From: a virus
IMG/VR virus record: IMGVR_UViG_3300034375_007271
Span: 1 to 29,024 of that record
Strand: one strand, 5' to 3'
DNA length: 29,024 nucleotides
Shown: positions 22,165 to 29,024 of the stretch, one piece after another
How positions within the stretch are numbered: the stretch's first letter is position 1
Layout: every line of letters starts with the position of its first letter
The notes under the pieces: generated by a model
Databases searched by the model: none
Told to the model about the DNA's origin: nothing
What the model saw: the letters and a program-made list of their open reading frames with translations, nothing else
Program-made: the position numbers and the translations under genes

Positions 22165-22457
22165 TAGTTTTCATCCATAAATGCATCGTCAACATCAAGA
22201 TGCCCACGACTCGCCTCAAATAACTTATCCAAACTTTCTTCCAAATCCTTTTGGCTTATGTTGCTGCCTTCATAGGGGTGTGGAGGCTCTAATTCCTCTA
22301 CGTTAGTCGTTGGATTTACAAAGTATGCTTTGTGGGTACTTTGCTCCATTGCCTTGACTTTGGTAAGTGCCTCCATTGCCATGTCCAATGCTTTTTCCGC
22401 TACCTTCTCTGCTACACTTGCTCGTACTAACGCTTGTTCTAATTTGTCGCTCACCAT
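22164..22457 (-). CDS. Small protein between terminase and portal, unknown
   Basis: A 97-residue protein. Residues 1-45 form an Ala/Lys/Glu helix likely to make a coiled coil (EKVAEKALDMAMEALTKVKAM), and the second half is acidic with Pro-rich ELEPPHPYEGS and a closing LDKLFEASRG helix. It overlaps the large terminase end by seven bases and the portal start by one (TAATG). Small genes here are frequent in phages; a role in packaging or portal assembly is possible, but no family is recognised. Confidence 0.6.
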   Translation of the reverse strand: MVSDKLEQALVRASVAEKVAEKALDMAMEALTKVKAMEQSTHKAYFVNPTTNVEELEPPHPYEGSNISQKDLEESLDKLFEASRGHLDVDDAFMDEN

Positions 22458-23905
22458 TCAAACTCCGTATCATCAAATATATTAATATCTTTACCAAACA
22501 TGATATCCGATTGCTGTCTCCATGCCATCATGTCCTGCTCAAGAGTCACGTATCGTTTCCTCTCTTCTGGCTCTGGCGCAACATCTTCATTTATTTCATA
22601 CCGACTACACGTCAATAAGTACCGAAAACAGTCTATTAAGTGGTCATCTTTTTTTGGTATTCTTCCCCTTTCGTCTCGTACATAATTCTCCAGTTCCCAC
22701 ATCAGATTCTCGCATCGGTCGCTTATGGTAAGGAGATTCTTGACCCGAGCCACGTCCTTCAACATACTGATGCCAAGCTCTTTGTCCGCAGCAAATTTTC
22801 CTGCTGGCTGACAATAAACCCCATATCGACTCAAGACTTCGTTCCCGAACCATGCTGCTGCGTCGTCATAATATACACGCCAAGCACCTTCTCTCGCGTG
22901 AAAATGCTTCGCTTTACTTACTACCGTCGTCCAGATGTGGTCTGTACTCGTCTTATATTGGTCTTTCTCGTAGATTTCGTCTAGCAGATAAATTTGAGAG
23001 GAATATGGGTCGATAGCTGCAAATAACCCAGCAAAACAGGTCGCAGTACCGGGGTCGAGGATAATATAATACTCCAGCTTACCTTCATGATTGTCTAATA
23101 GTTGTTGAACATGGAAATCAGGCTTCATGTGCTCTGTACGAGTGATATTAGGAACAACCCGACTTCTACCCCCAAATGCCAGCTCCGCCTCATATTCGCG
23201 TAACCAGCGCTCTTTATCGCCTCGTTCGTAATACTTACGCTTCTCCGTATTCAGCCACTTATGCGCCTCCGCCTCGTCTTTAATACCAGCTACAAATGGG
23301 TTCTCCCACGCCGTGCCATGGATATGCGCCCAGTCGTTATCACCTTTAATGTCGTTCAATAGCTGCACGTAGAAGTTGTCGGGGTAGTCAGGAGGAGTAC
23401 CGATGCAAATTAAAACACCGTTTAGGGAACGTAGGTTCGGATAGGCAGCATCGTAGAAACGAGGGTCTTGGTCTTTCATCTCATCAAGTATCATCGCGTG
23501 ATACTCGGTCCCTCGATAGGCTTCGTAGTTTTCCGACCCATCAACCTTGATAAACCCATTGTTCAGCTTAATACGCAGCTCAGAGTCCATTATCTGCTCT
23601 ACGTACTCCTCTGGTCCAAAGTTCTTAAGACGACCATTCTGCCACATAATCTCCTTCTGCTGCTTCTGCGAAGGACCAATAATATAAACTTGAGGGTTGT
23701 CTGTGGTAAGAGCTATCCGCCATGCGATATACATGCATAACTCTGTTTTACCGAATTTGCGTCCAGCACGTATGAATAAGCGTTTTTTCTTATCCCGAAA
23801 TATCGCCCTTCCTGCTTTCAGTTGCCCCGGATGAGGCTCCCACTTCGCATTCAGTTTCTGTATCCGTTGCGCCAGCTCCAACGGTGCTAATTTCGTATTC
23901 GACAT
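22451..23905 (-). CDS. terL: Terminase large subunit (packaging ATPase-nuclease)
   Basis: This 484-residue motor pumps DNA into the procapsid and cuts the concatemer. The ATPase part has Walker A RAGRKFGKTE (46-55), Walker B AMILDE (137-142, with Asp141 and catalytic Glu142) and the coupling-type motif LICIGTP (165-171). The RNase H-like nuclease part has Asp284 in YYIILDPGTA, Asp347/Asp348 in VYYDDAAAW, and Asp421/Asp425 in KDDHLIDCFRY. All expected residues are present. The start at 23905 is required because Walker A lies only 46 residues in and PHPGQ (25-28) is a normal N-terminal motif; the ribosome binding site is weak. It overlaps the small subunit gene by 116 bases. Confidence 0.96.
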   Translation of the reverse strand: MSNTKLAPLELAQRIQKLNAKWEPHPGQLKAGRAIFRDKKKRLFIRAGRKFGKTELCMYIAWRIALTTDNPQVYIIGPSQKQQKEIMWQNGRLKNFGPEEYVEQIMDSELRIKLNNGFIKVDGSENYEAYRGTEYHAMILDEMKDQDPRFYDAAYPNLRSLNGVLICIGTPPDYPDNFYVQLLNDIKGDNDWAHIHGTAWENPFVAGIKDEAEAHKWLNTEKRKYYERGDKERWLREYEAELAFGGRSRVVPNITRTEHMKPDFHVQQLLDNHEGKLEYYIILDPGTATCFAGLFAAIDPYSSQIYLLDEIYEKDQYKTSTDHIWTTVVSKAKHFHAREGAWRVYYDDAAAWFGNEVLSRYGVYCQPAGKFAADKELGISMLKDVARVKNLLTISDRCENLMWELENYVRDERGRIPKKDDHLIDCFRYLLTCSRYEINEDVAPEPEERKRYVTLEQDMMAWRQQSDIMFGKDINIFDDTEFEW

Positions 23906-24491
23906 TCTTATGCTCTATCTTTTTCATTTTCGCAGACTCAATGGCATCAGCAAATTCTTGGAATGGGTCTTCTTTTAATATCATTCGGATTTGAGCACGT
24001 TGCTCTCGAATAGTTAATTGTTGCGTAATCTCAGTAGGCTTGCCATCCTCTGTACGACTCACTTTCTGCATCGAGACAATAATGTCAGATAGCTTCTTTA
24101 ACTCGTCCCATGCTAGTTCTTCATCACGAGAAAGCTTCTTCTGTATTTGTTCATTAAATAACGTCTGCGCTAAGTTCTGTGCAATAGCAGCATTATTGCC
24201 TATCTGCCCCCACGACTGCTGATATACCTTCTTAAATATATCAGCTCGCTTACTAACCCACTTACCACTATCAACCCAACCACTAATAACGCGAGCTTCT
24301 AAACCCATGCGTTCTGCAATCGCGGACACGTCGTGTCCTAAAAGATATAAAGACAACGCTTTGTCTTTAACTTCTGGCATGTAAGCAAAACCATTCATGT
24401 GTTTTTCAACCTCTTGTTGCAAATACAATAATTGCGTGGTGGGTAGTTTTCCGGGTTTTTTCCTTTTTTTATTAGGATTAATTTTTGGCAT
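23790..24491 (-). CDS. terS: Probable terminase small subunit
   Basis: A 233-residue protein placed directly before the large subunit. Residues 1-14 are very basic. Residues 40-78 form a helix-turn-helix (DKALSLYLLGHDVSAIAERM, then a recognition helix and GWVDSGKW), as in small terminases that bind the packaging site. Residues 100-195 are helical, suited to oligomerisation, with IREQRAQIRMILKED. The last 38 residues are Thr/Glu/Gly-rich and are encoded in the region shared with the large subunit gene. It overlaps the preceding small gene by 14 bases. Identity rests on HTH plus position. Confidence 0.8.
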   Translation of the reverse strand: MPKINPNKKRKKPGKLPTTQLLYLQQEVEKHMNGFAYMPEVKDKALSLYLLGHDVSAIAERMGLEARVISGWVDSGKWVSKRADIFKKVYQQSWGQIGNNAAIAQNLAQTLFNEQIQKKLSRDEELAWDELKKLSDIIVSMQKVSRTEDGKPTEITQQLTIREQRAQIRMILKEDPFQEFADAIESAKMKKIEHKNVEYEISTVGAGATDTETECEVGASSGATESRKGDISG

Positions 24492-24780
24492 ATATTTCAG
24501 GATTCGGCACGTATTCCTTATCCACTTGTTTCTTCTTTGCAGCTTTCTTTGGTGCAGATGTAGTCTTTGTCATCTCACTAACTATGTCACGCAATCCTAA
24601 CAATTCCTTGTCAGCCCGTTGGTCGGTTAGTCGAGAAGTCAAAACTTCCATTTGTCTTTTCTCTATAGCCTCCTCTAAAACCTGCAACATTGCTGCAAGT
24701 TCTGGCGCAGAGCCAAAGATGTTCTTATAAGCTTCTATGGTGGTCTCTAGTTTGGTTTTTAGTTGGTTTTCGTTAAGCAT
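24478..24780 (-). CDS. Small helical protein upstream of terminase, unknown
   Basis: A 100-residue protein: helices over residues 1-70 (EAYKNIFGSAPELAAMLQVL, EKRQMEVLTSRL), then a basic Ala/Lys linker (APKKAAKKKQ) and a short polar end. TAGGAG before ATG 24780 supports the start. It overlaps the small terminase by 14 bases and follows the holin-like gene by seven. A nucleic-acid-binding or packaging accessory role is conceivable from the basic stretch, but no family is recognised. Confidence 0.6.
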   Translation of the reverse strand: MLNENQLKTKLETTIEAYKNIFGSAPELAAMLQVLEEAIEKRQMEVLTSRLTDQRADKELLGLRDIVSEMTKTTSAPKKAAKKKQVDKEYVPNPEIYAKN

Positions 24781-24787
24781 AAATCTC

Positions 24788-25021
24788 CTACTTTATGATT
24801 CCTTTAATCGGCTTAGTAGCTCTCCAACGCCCAACTAATGCAACGCACTGTTGAACAACCGCCACTACGGTCACGGTCGCAAACGTCTTAGTCTCAGCTA
24901 ACAATTCTGGTGGAATTGATGCCCATACATCTTTCAGCATCTTTAACATGCCGAGCAAACTACCAATACTTGTAATGCTGCCCCAGACACCCATACTTTT
25001 AATTGCAGGTTTTGTTTTCAT
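24788..25021 (-). CDS. Holin-like membrane protein
   Basis: A 77-residue protein with two predicted membrane helices, about 11-30 (GVWGSITSIGSLLGMLKMLK) and 47-65, joined by a short polar loop. It ends in LVGRWRATKPIKG, the GR-x-x-A-x-xPI ending common in phage holins of this size. It would form the inner-membrane lesion that releases the endolysin. I use ATG 25021 because CAGGAG (25033-25028) sits six bases upstream; the longer reading from 25096 adds 25 charged residues and overlaps the upstream gene by 43 bases. It is the neighbour of a lipoprotein gene, consistent with lysis. Confidence 0.68.
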   Translation of the reverse strand: MKTKPAIKSMGVWGSITSIGSLLGMLKMLKDVWASIPPELLAETKTFATVTVVAVVQQCVALVGRWRATKPIKGIIK

Positions 25022-25053
25022 TTCATTCTCCTGTTCTCTTAATGCTAAATACA

Positions 25054-25530
25054 CTAATCTTGCCTTTTTCGAGGCTTCGCTACTTGCCATGTGCACAGCT
25101 GACTAGGATTAGCACCAAAGGCTTCAACAACACCAGTGTATTGCCCACCCCTTAACTGCGCTCTCCATGTCTGCCTATTGCCATTGCTAAAACCTGTAAA
25201 GTTCATGTTCTCATATTGTCCCGTCTTACGCTGCACCGTAACTGTGTTGAACGGTGACCGAAACTCCTCGGGAAACAAAACAACCAAAGCTCCGCTGTGG
25301 TCTCCCTCTGGCTTCCACAGGAATTTACCCGGTCCATCCGTACCCATTATCTGGCTACAAATTGGGTTCATCTCGAGATTAGGTGTCGGTAAGGGAGTCG
25401 GTTCTGATGTCGGTTCAGAAGAAGGTTGGGGTGCAGGAACACACTGTATAGTCCCGTTCGAAGTCTCTCTACAAATATTATTCCCACAACCCAAGCTAAA
25501 TATTAGCAAAACCAATGTTAGTGCTCTCAT
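25054..25530 (-). CDS. Exported lipoprotein-like protein with WKP domain
   Basis: A 158-residue protein. Residues 1-14 are a signal peptide (MRALTLVLLIFSLG) followed by Cys15, a plausible lipid attachment site though the -3 position is Ser rather than Leu. Residues 32-50 are a Pro/Ser/Thr linker (PAPQPSSEPTSEPTPLPTP). Residues 69-155 are a beta domain starting FLWKPEGDHSGALVVLFP with FSNG and RGGQYTGVVEAFG, which matches residues 506-580 of the large internal virion protein. Next to the holin gene, an outer-membrane spanin role fits the architecture, but the WKP domain is not usual for spanins; a surface or superinfection role is the alternative. AGGAGG lies six bases before ATG. Confidence 0.7.
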   Translation of the reverse strand: MRALTLVLLIFSLGCGNNICRETSNGTIQCVPAPQPSSEPTSEPTPLPTPNLEMNPICSQIMGTDGPGKFLWKPEGDHSGALVVLFPEEFRSPFNTVTVQRKTGQYENMNFTGFSNGNRQTWRAQLRGGQYTGVVEAFGANPSQLCTWQVAKPRKRQD

Positions 25531-25570
25531 ATATGCCTCCTATAGCACATATTCTCATAAGGTGTCACAT

Positions 25571-25580
25571 ACGTATACGT
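25571..25580. promoter_or_regulatory. Palindrome upstream of the lipoprotein gene
   Basis: Within the 67-base gap 25531-25597, ACGTATACGT is a perfect ten-base palindrome that extends with one mismatch to about 16 bases. It lies about 40 bases before the lipoprotein ATG. It could be an operator or part of a promoter, but no convincing -35/-10 pair at useful spacing is visible. Confidence 0.25.
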
Positions 25581-25597
25581 GTGGTAAAGCATAAAAA

Positions 25598-26005
25598 TTA
25601 CGGCATTATTAAATTGTCAAATCGTTGTTTGATTGGAATCAGCTGCTCATCAGGTAAAGCCATCAACGCCTCTACTAATTGTTTAGCCTGTTCCTGCTGC
25701 TGTGCCAGCTGCTGTTCTTCGATATTAGTCATTGCAGGAGCATGTGCAGCAATTACCGCTTCAAATGCCACCTTGTTAACTTCTTCCCCGTTCTCAATAT
25801 GGCACACCGCCTTCTGTAGATAAGGTGCATCAAGGTCATCTGGAATATCTATAATATGCGGTGGCAGAGATTCTATGTAATATGGAAAGTTCATCCATAG
25901 AACTTGTTCGATGATTTCAAACTCGACATTGGACTGAACAGCTTCCAATTCGGGTCTTAATATCTTCGTGTTTATTTTCTGATGTTCTGCAAATTGAATG
26001 TACAT
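25598..26005 (-). CDS. Hypothetical protein with acidic body and Gln-rich helix
   Basis: A 135-residue acidic protein. Residues 1-70 look mixed (VEFEIIEQVLWMNFPYYIES, PHIIDIPDDLDAPY), and residues 95-125 form a Gln/Glu-rich helix (EEQQLAQQQEQAKQLVEALM). No family recognised. It sits between tail-appendage genes and the lysis pair, eight bases after the fibre-like gene, so it might be an appendage assembly helper; this is a guess from position. Confidence 0.6.
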   Translation of the reverse strand: MYIQFAEHQKINTKILRPELEAVQSNVEFEIIEQVLWMNFPYYIESLPPHIIDIPDDLDAPYLQKAVCHIENGEEVNKVAFEAVIAAHAPAMTNIEEQQLAQQQEQAKQLVEALMALPDEQLIPIKQRFDNLIMP

Positions 26006-26013
26006 AACTTTCC

Positions 26014-26697
26014 CTATACTGCTGCCATATATTCAAAGTTGTAGCCGATAAAAAAATTGTTGTTGATTGGAATGCTACCTACATCACTTCGTATAATTCT
26101 TAAGGTAGTAGTGCTAGAAAGATAGCCAAGACATAAATAATTTGTGTTTCCACTAATCGCATTTCCCCACACAGGTCGCGGTCCATAACGCTCAAAACCA
26201 TTGGCAGTAAAAGGTAATGTGGATGTAAGATACGTAGCAGCTGTTCCCGTTAATCGCAACTCGTTATATATGTTTACTTGAACTCTAGTAGCACTGACCC
26301 ATTGATATGTTCTACTAACATTAGCAACTAATGAAAGAGTACCAGCAGAAGACCCCCACGTCGGTGCCCATGCTATCTTGTCAGATTCTGAATTTCTATT
26401 CTGCAATAACCAACGAATTCCATCATAGACAATGTGATAGTATCCACGGCTTGTAATCTCACCCGCAAACAAGCTTCTATTGCCAGTGCCAGTAGTGTGT
26501 ATTCTGATGTATTTAGCACCACTTCCATTTACATCAATGGTAGCATCGGTTGCACACGCAGTATGTGCATCAAACCAACATTGATAACCCGGATATAACG
26601 TAGATGTGCCATCATAAGTGTTAAGCACATACGCCGTACTTGTACCAGTGGTTGTAGGATATACATTTCGCTGGTCTACAGTATCAAAGATTGCCAT
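26014..26697 (-). CDS. Tail fibre-type protein, beta-rich
   Basis: A 227-residue protein of mostly short strands, rich in Thr, Ser, Gly, Tyr and Asn. The first part (YVLNTYDGTSTLYPGYQCWF, DVNGSGAKYIRI) and YYHIVYDGIRWLLQNRN resemble a fibre shaft-attached domain. The second half (TGTAATYLTSTLPFTANGF, then strands ending in FFIGYNFEYMAAV) resembles C-terminal tip domains of phage fibres. It would take part in host recognition. AAGGATAAG precedes the ATG. It lies in a run of small appendage genes with six- to eight-base gaps. Confidence 0.6.
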   Translation of the reverse strand: MAIFDTVDQRNVYPTTTGTSTAYVLNTYDGTSTLYPGYQCWFDAHTACATDATIDVNGSGAKYIRIHTTGTGNRSLFAGEITSRGYYHIVYDGIRWLLQNRNSESDKIAWAPTWGSSAGTLSLVANVSRTYQWVSATRVQVNIYNELRLTGTAATYLTSTLPFTANGFERYGPRPVWGNAISGNTNYLCLGYLSSTTTLRIIRSDVGSIPINNNFFIGYNFEYMAAV

Positions 26698-26703
26698 TAC
26701 GAC

Positions 26704-27015
26704 TTATCCTTTCAACATGTTTTCAGTGGCAGTCTGACTAGCCTGTTGTGCTTCCATTTGTTTCATAAACGCATGATGCCCTTGCCATGTCGCAGTAATC
26801 CAATCTTTTACTCTAGCAACTGCAAAGTCCAAGGCTGGCTCAGGATTCTCTATCAATACCGTTTGACCGTTCTGCTCCTCTTGAAAATGGCTCACCCAAC
26901 CAAAATGGTTAGCAAATATTTCTATACCACCATCTTCTAGAATTGGATTCTTAACTACTACATCAATTCGTATGGTATGTGTTCCGTCGCCATTATCAGT
27001 AATGTGGTTGCTCAT
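26704..27015 (-). CDS. Small protein in tail-fibre cluster, unknown
   Basis: A 103-residue protein. The first 20 residues form a beta hairpin (DNGDGTHTIRIDVVVKNP), and the rest is mixed with a helical end (ALDFAVARVKDWITATW, HHAFMKQMEAQQAS). Small acidic proteins between fibre genes often act as chaperones or fibre-associated parts, but no family is recognised. It is spaced eight bases from the upstream fibre gene and six from the downstream one. Confidence 0.58.
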   Translation of the reverse strand: MSNHITDNGDGTHTIRIDVVVKNPILEDGGIEIFANHFGWVSHFQEEQNGQTVLIENPEPALDFAVARVKDWITATWQGHHAFMKQMEAQQASQTATENMLKG

Positions 27016-27023
27016 AATTTCTC

Positions 27024-28307
27024 CTAACTAATTTTAACAGTTCCACCATCGTTCCAAAGAGCACCAGTCACGCCGGGGTTACTCGTAGGTAAATTGTTTA
27101 AGATGATATTACCAGCTACTCCAGCGCCATCACCTGCACCTGCTTCCATAGCAATGTCACCTCCATTAGCACCACTTCCAGTTGTAGCAGTCGTGCCATA
27201 GAACGTGTACTTTTCAGGCGATGCCGAATAAACTCCTTTCCCGAAATAAACAGCAGTGCGTTTGCCTTCTCGAAAACTACCCGGATTGTAATCACCACCA
27301 AAGATTATCTGGTAATCAGCCGTTGCAGCGGAGTTGCTGTTGCCAGTGTCATAACTTGAACCAATGTGTGTTGAGTTATAAACACCAACATTAGCCCGTT
27401 CTCCAATACAAATACTCGGCCCATTATTCGGGTCATTTGCATAGCTTTTATCACCAATACAAATTGCCTTGGACTTAGCAAAAATATCTGCACCAATCGC
27501 TACACTATTGTTCTGTGCCGTTGAACGAACGCCCATAATCAATCCACCACCTGTAGCAGTGTTGGCATTACCAAGTGTCAAACCACCAGTAGAGTTTGCA
27601 CCAATTACTGTTGCATACGTTCCTGCGATAGTATTGTTAGTCCCTACCGACGTACCATAAAAATAAAATCTATTTAGTATATTCGAGTTTGAACCGATTG
27701 CAGTACATGAGATTCCATAATTCTGTAAATTGTACCCCATTGTCACAGCATTTGTTGAGCCCCAGCCCACTAACACAGATTGCCCACACACCAAGTTAGT
27801 ACCTACAGCCGTGTGCTGACTCCCATTGACATCAATATTGTTTCCTACGACAACACTTTTAGTTGTCGTAAGTGGCGTACCTGAACTGTTCACATATTCC
27901 AAATTGATATCGCTTCCAACAGCAGTCTGATACGTTCCAGTGACATCAATAGTGCTACCAAGAGCAACCGTATTTCTGCCATCGGTCACAACACCATCGC
28001 CATATACTTCACTCTGTAAATGAGCTGTTGGATTGCTAAAGGCACCATCACTTGTAACTCGTGCATAAGCAGTACCAGCACTGTCTTGCCACTGCTGCAA
28101 GTCTGCTGTTTGACCTACAGCACCTTTTACAATCTGTGCAGTATTAGAAGAGGCACTTGCTATAATCTGTACTTGCCCTGCTGTGTACGTGAAGTTAGAC
28201 GCACCTGCAAACGTGCCAAAGGAATTATACTGTACATCTCCAGTACCACCACCCGGCGTACCACCGCCACCACCACCACTACTTGACTTCGTATAATAAT
28301 GACTCAC
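27024..28307 (-). CDS. Tail fibre with YadA-head-like repeats
   Basis: A 427-residue fibre protein. The N-terminus has a poly-Gly hinge (SSSGGGGGGTPGGGTG) then DVQYNSFGTFAGASNFTYT, a pattern common in phage fibre proteins. Residues about 110-340 contain many short repeats with a hydrophobic-Gly core (VALGSTIDV, TAVGSDI, VAIGADI, ICIGDKS) at irregular 14-25-residue spacing. This resembles the trimeric beta-roll head of YadA-type adhesins. The C-terminus (GALWNDGGTVKIS) is a frequent fibre end. It probably forms a trimer that touches the host surface. It overlaps the upstream gene by four bases (ATGA). Confidence 0.72.
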   Translation of the reverse strand: MSHYYTKSSSGGGGGGTPGGGTGDVQYNSFGTFAGASNFTYTAGQVQIIASASSNTAQIVKGAVGQTADLQQWQDSAGTAYARVTSDGAFSNPTAHLQSEVYGDGVVTDGRNTVALGSTIDVTGTYQTAVGSDINLEYVNSSGTPLTTTKSVVVGNNIDVNGSQHTAVGTNLVCGQSVLVGWGSTNAVTMGYNLQNYGISCTAIGSNSNILNRFYFYGTSVGTNNTIAGTYATVIGANSTGGLTLGNANTATGGGLIMGVRSTAQNNSVAIGADIFAKSKAICIGDKSYANDPNNGPSICIGERANVGVYNSTHIGSSYDTGNSNSAATADYQIIFGGDYNPGSFREGKRTAVYFGKGVYSASPEKYTFYGTTATTGSGANGGDIAMEAGAGDGAGVAGNIILNNLPTSNPGVTGALWNDGGTVKIS

Positions 28308-29024
28308 GTAAACACCTGTATTGCTAAATTACTTGCTGCACCACTCGCTATCGCATTCACAGCACTTGCTACCGTAATAGGTCCATCAATAATTAACTTC
28401 TCTTGCGTCGCTAGAACAATTCCACTATTCAACGCAGCCGTGTTGTCAAAAGCTATACAAATAGTATTCCCACTCGTATTACAAAAGCTCATCTTAACAT
28501 AATTACCAGCAGCAATTCCTAAAGACCCACTGCTCGTTCCAACACTCGCACTCGTAGGAGCTTGACCCGTACTCGTCGCTAGAACAACAGGCAAACTATT
28601 CGCCATCGTGTCCTCTCCAGCAACATCCCCTATGTCACCTATAGCTGTTAGTAAACTGCCAGAAGGAGTCACCTTTACATTGTAATAGGTGCCCCCCCCA
28701 GCAGAACTTCTTCCAGCTATAACACTCCGATTCAAACTCGCTAACGTGCTGTCAGTCAACGTCGTAGTTAAAGACTCAAGGTCAGTAGTAGTGCCCCCTG
28801 CTATACACGCAGTATATAAAATAAGATTGGTAGCATCGCCCCCAGTCTTTGCTACCTCAATCTTCACAGGTAAATCAGGATTCTCAATGCTCGGATTCAA
28901 CTGCAAGTTCGGATAACGTAACGTGTGAAATACCACCCACTCAGCATCAGGACTAAATACCTCAAAGCTGACAGGTCCACTCCCTAACCACGCCCACCTA
29001 ATCCTATACAAATTGCTCTTCGTA
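28304..29024 (-). CDS. Structural appendage protein, 5' end outside window
   Basis: The frame is open to the right edge, so the true start lies beyond it; the TTG at 29011 is unlikely to be the start. About 239 residues are visible. The first part (GPVSFEVFSPDAEWVVFHTL, LQLNPSIENPDLPVKIEVAK, then GGDATNLIL) is a beta sandwich pattern that I associate with conserved phage structural proteins (F-x-V...H-x-x-x-YPN...NPxLP). The C-terminal third (VKMSFCNTSGNTICIAFDNT, AVNAIASGAASNLAIQVF) resembles small decoration or fibre domains. It is most likely a tail or baseplate-like appendage protein coupled by ATGA to the fibre gene. Confidence 0.6.
   Translation of the reverse strand, partial: TKSNLYRIRWAWLGSGPVSFEVFSPDAEWVVFHTLRYPNLQLNPSIENPDLPVKIEVAKTGGDATNLILYTACIAGGTTTDLESLTTTLTDSTLASLNRSVIAGRSSAGGGTYYNVKVTPSGSLLTAIGDIGDVAGEDTMANSLPVVLATSTGQAPTSASVGTSSGSLGIAAGNYVKMSFCNTSGNTICIAFDNTAALNSGIVLATQEKLIIDGPITVASAVNAIASGAASNLAIQVFT

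Noticed and set aside
24788-25096. Longer holin-like reading with 25 extra N-terminal residues
   Set aside because: Overlaps the lipoprotein gene by 43 bases and lacks a ribosome site as good as the CAGGAG before ATG 25021.

Overview
The window is a contiguous piece of a tailed double-stranded DNA phage genome (Caudoviricetes). Nearly every base is coding, and both ends cut through a gene. No bacterial housekeeping gene, rRNA, tRNA, integrase, transposase or CRISPR array was seen. The head genes (terminase pair, P22-sized portal, scaffold, HK97-fold capsid protein) followed by an adaptor-like and a nozzle-like tail protein, with no tape-measure or contractile-sheath gene, suggest a short-tailed (podovirus-like) virion. 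Two proteins with N-terminal export signals, one of them lipoprotein-like, hint at a Gram-negative host. An aquatic or environmental source is only a guess from the style of the structural proteins.

Layout. From 1 to about 2.7 kb, genes lie on the plus strand and look like a DNA-metabolism module. They comprise the arginine/glycine-repeat tail of a truncated gene, an OB-fold single-strand-binding-like protein, a RuvC-like resolvase, three small proteins (one DUF1353-like, one with a conserved His/Cys/Trp motif) and a PD-(D/E)XK nuclease-like protein. From 29.0 kb down to 2.7 kb everything is on the minus strand. In transcription order this strand carries appendage proteins (29.0-25.6 kb), a lipoprotein and holin, small and large terminase, portal, scaffold and major capsid protein, then a strong terminator. 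Next come a repeat-containing head decoration candidate, a secreted-type protein, internal proteins, adaptor, nozzle, a receptor-type appendage, three large low-complexity or helical proteins that are probably internal or ejected, an endolysin, and a membrane-anchored coiled-coil protein.

How it works together. The two modules converge at about 2.71 kb. The only good minus-strand terminator at this end lies beyond the nuclease gene, so late transcripts would run antisense through that gene. Many minus-strand genes are joined by TAATG stop-start overlaps, implying one translationally coupled late operon. Lysis functions are split between 24.8-25.5 kb and 2.7-3.7 kb.

Most unusual points: a GGTCGN hexanucleotide repeat coding Gly-Arg at the left edge, with an apparent frame change between its two blocks; a WKP-type domain shared by an exported lipoprotein and a large internal virion protein; a signal-peptide protein inside the head cassette; a hairpin covering the capsid-gene ribosome binding site; and a 116-base overlap of the terminase genes.
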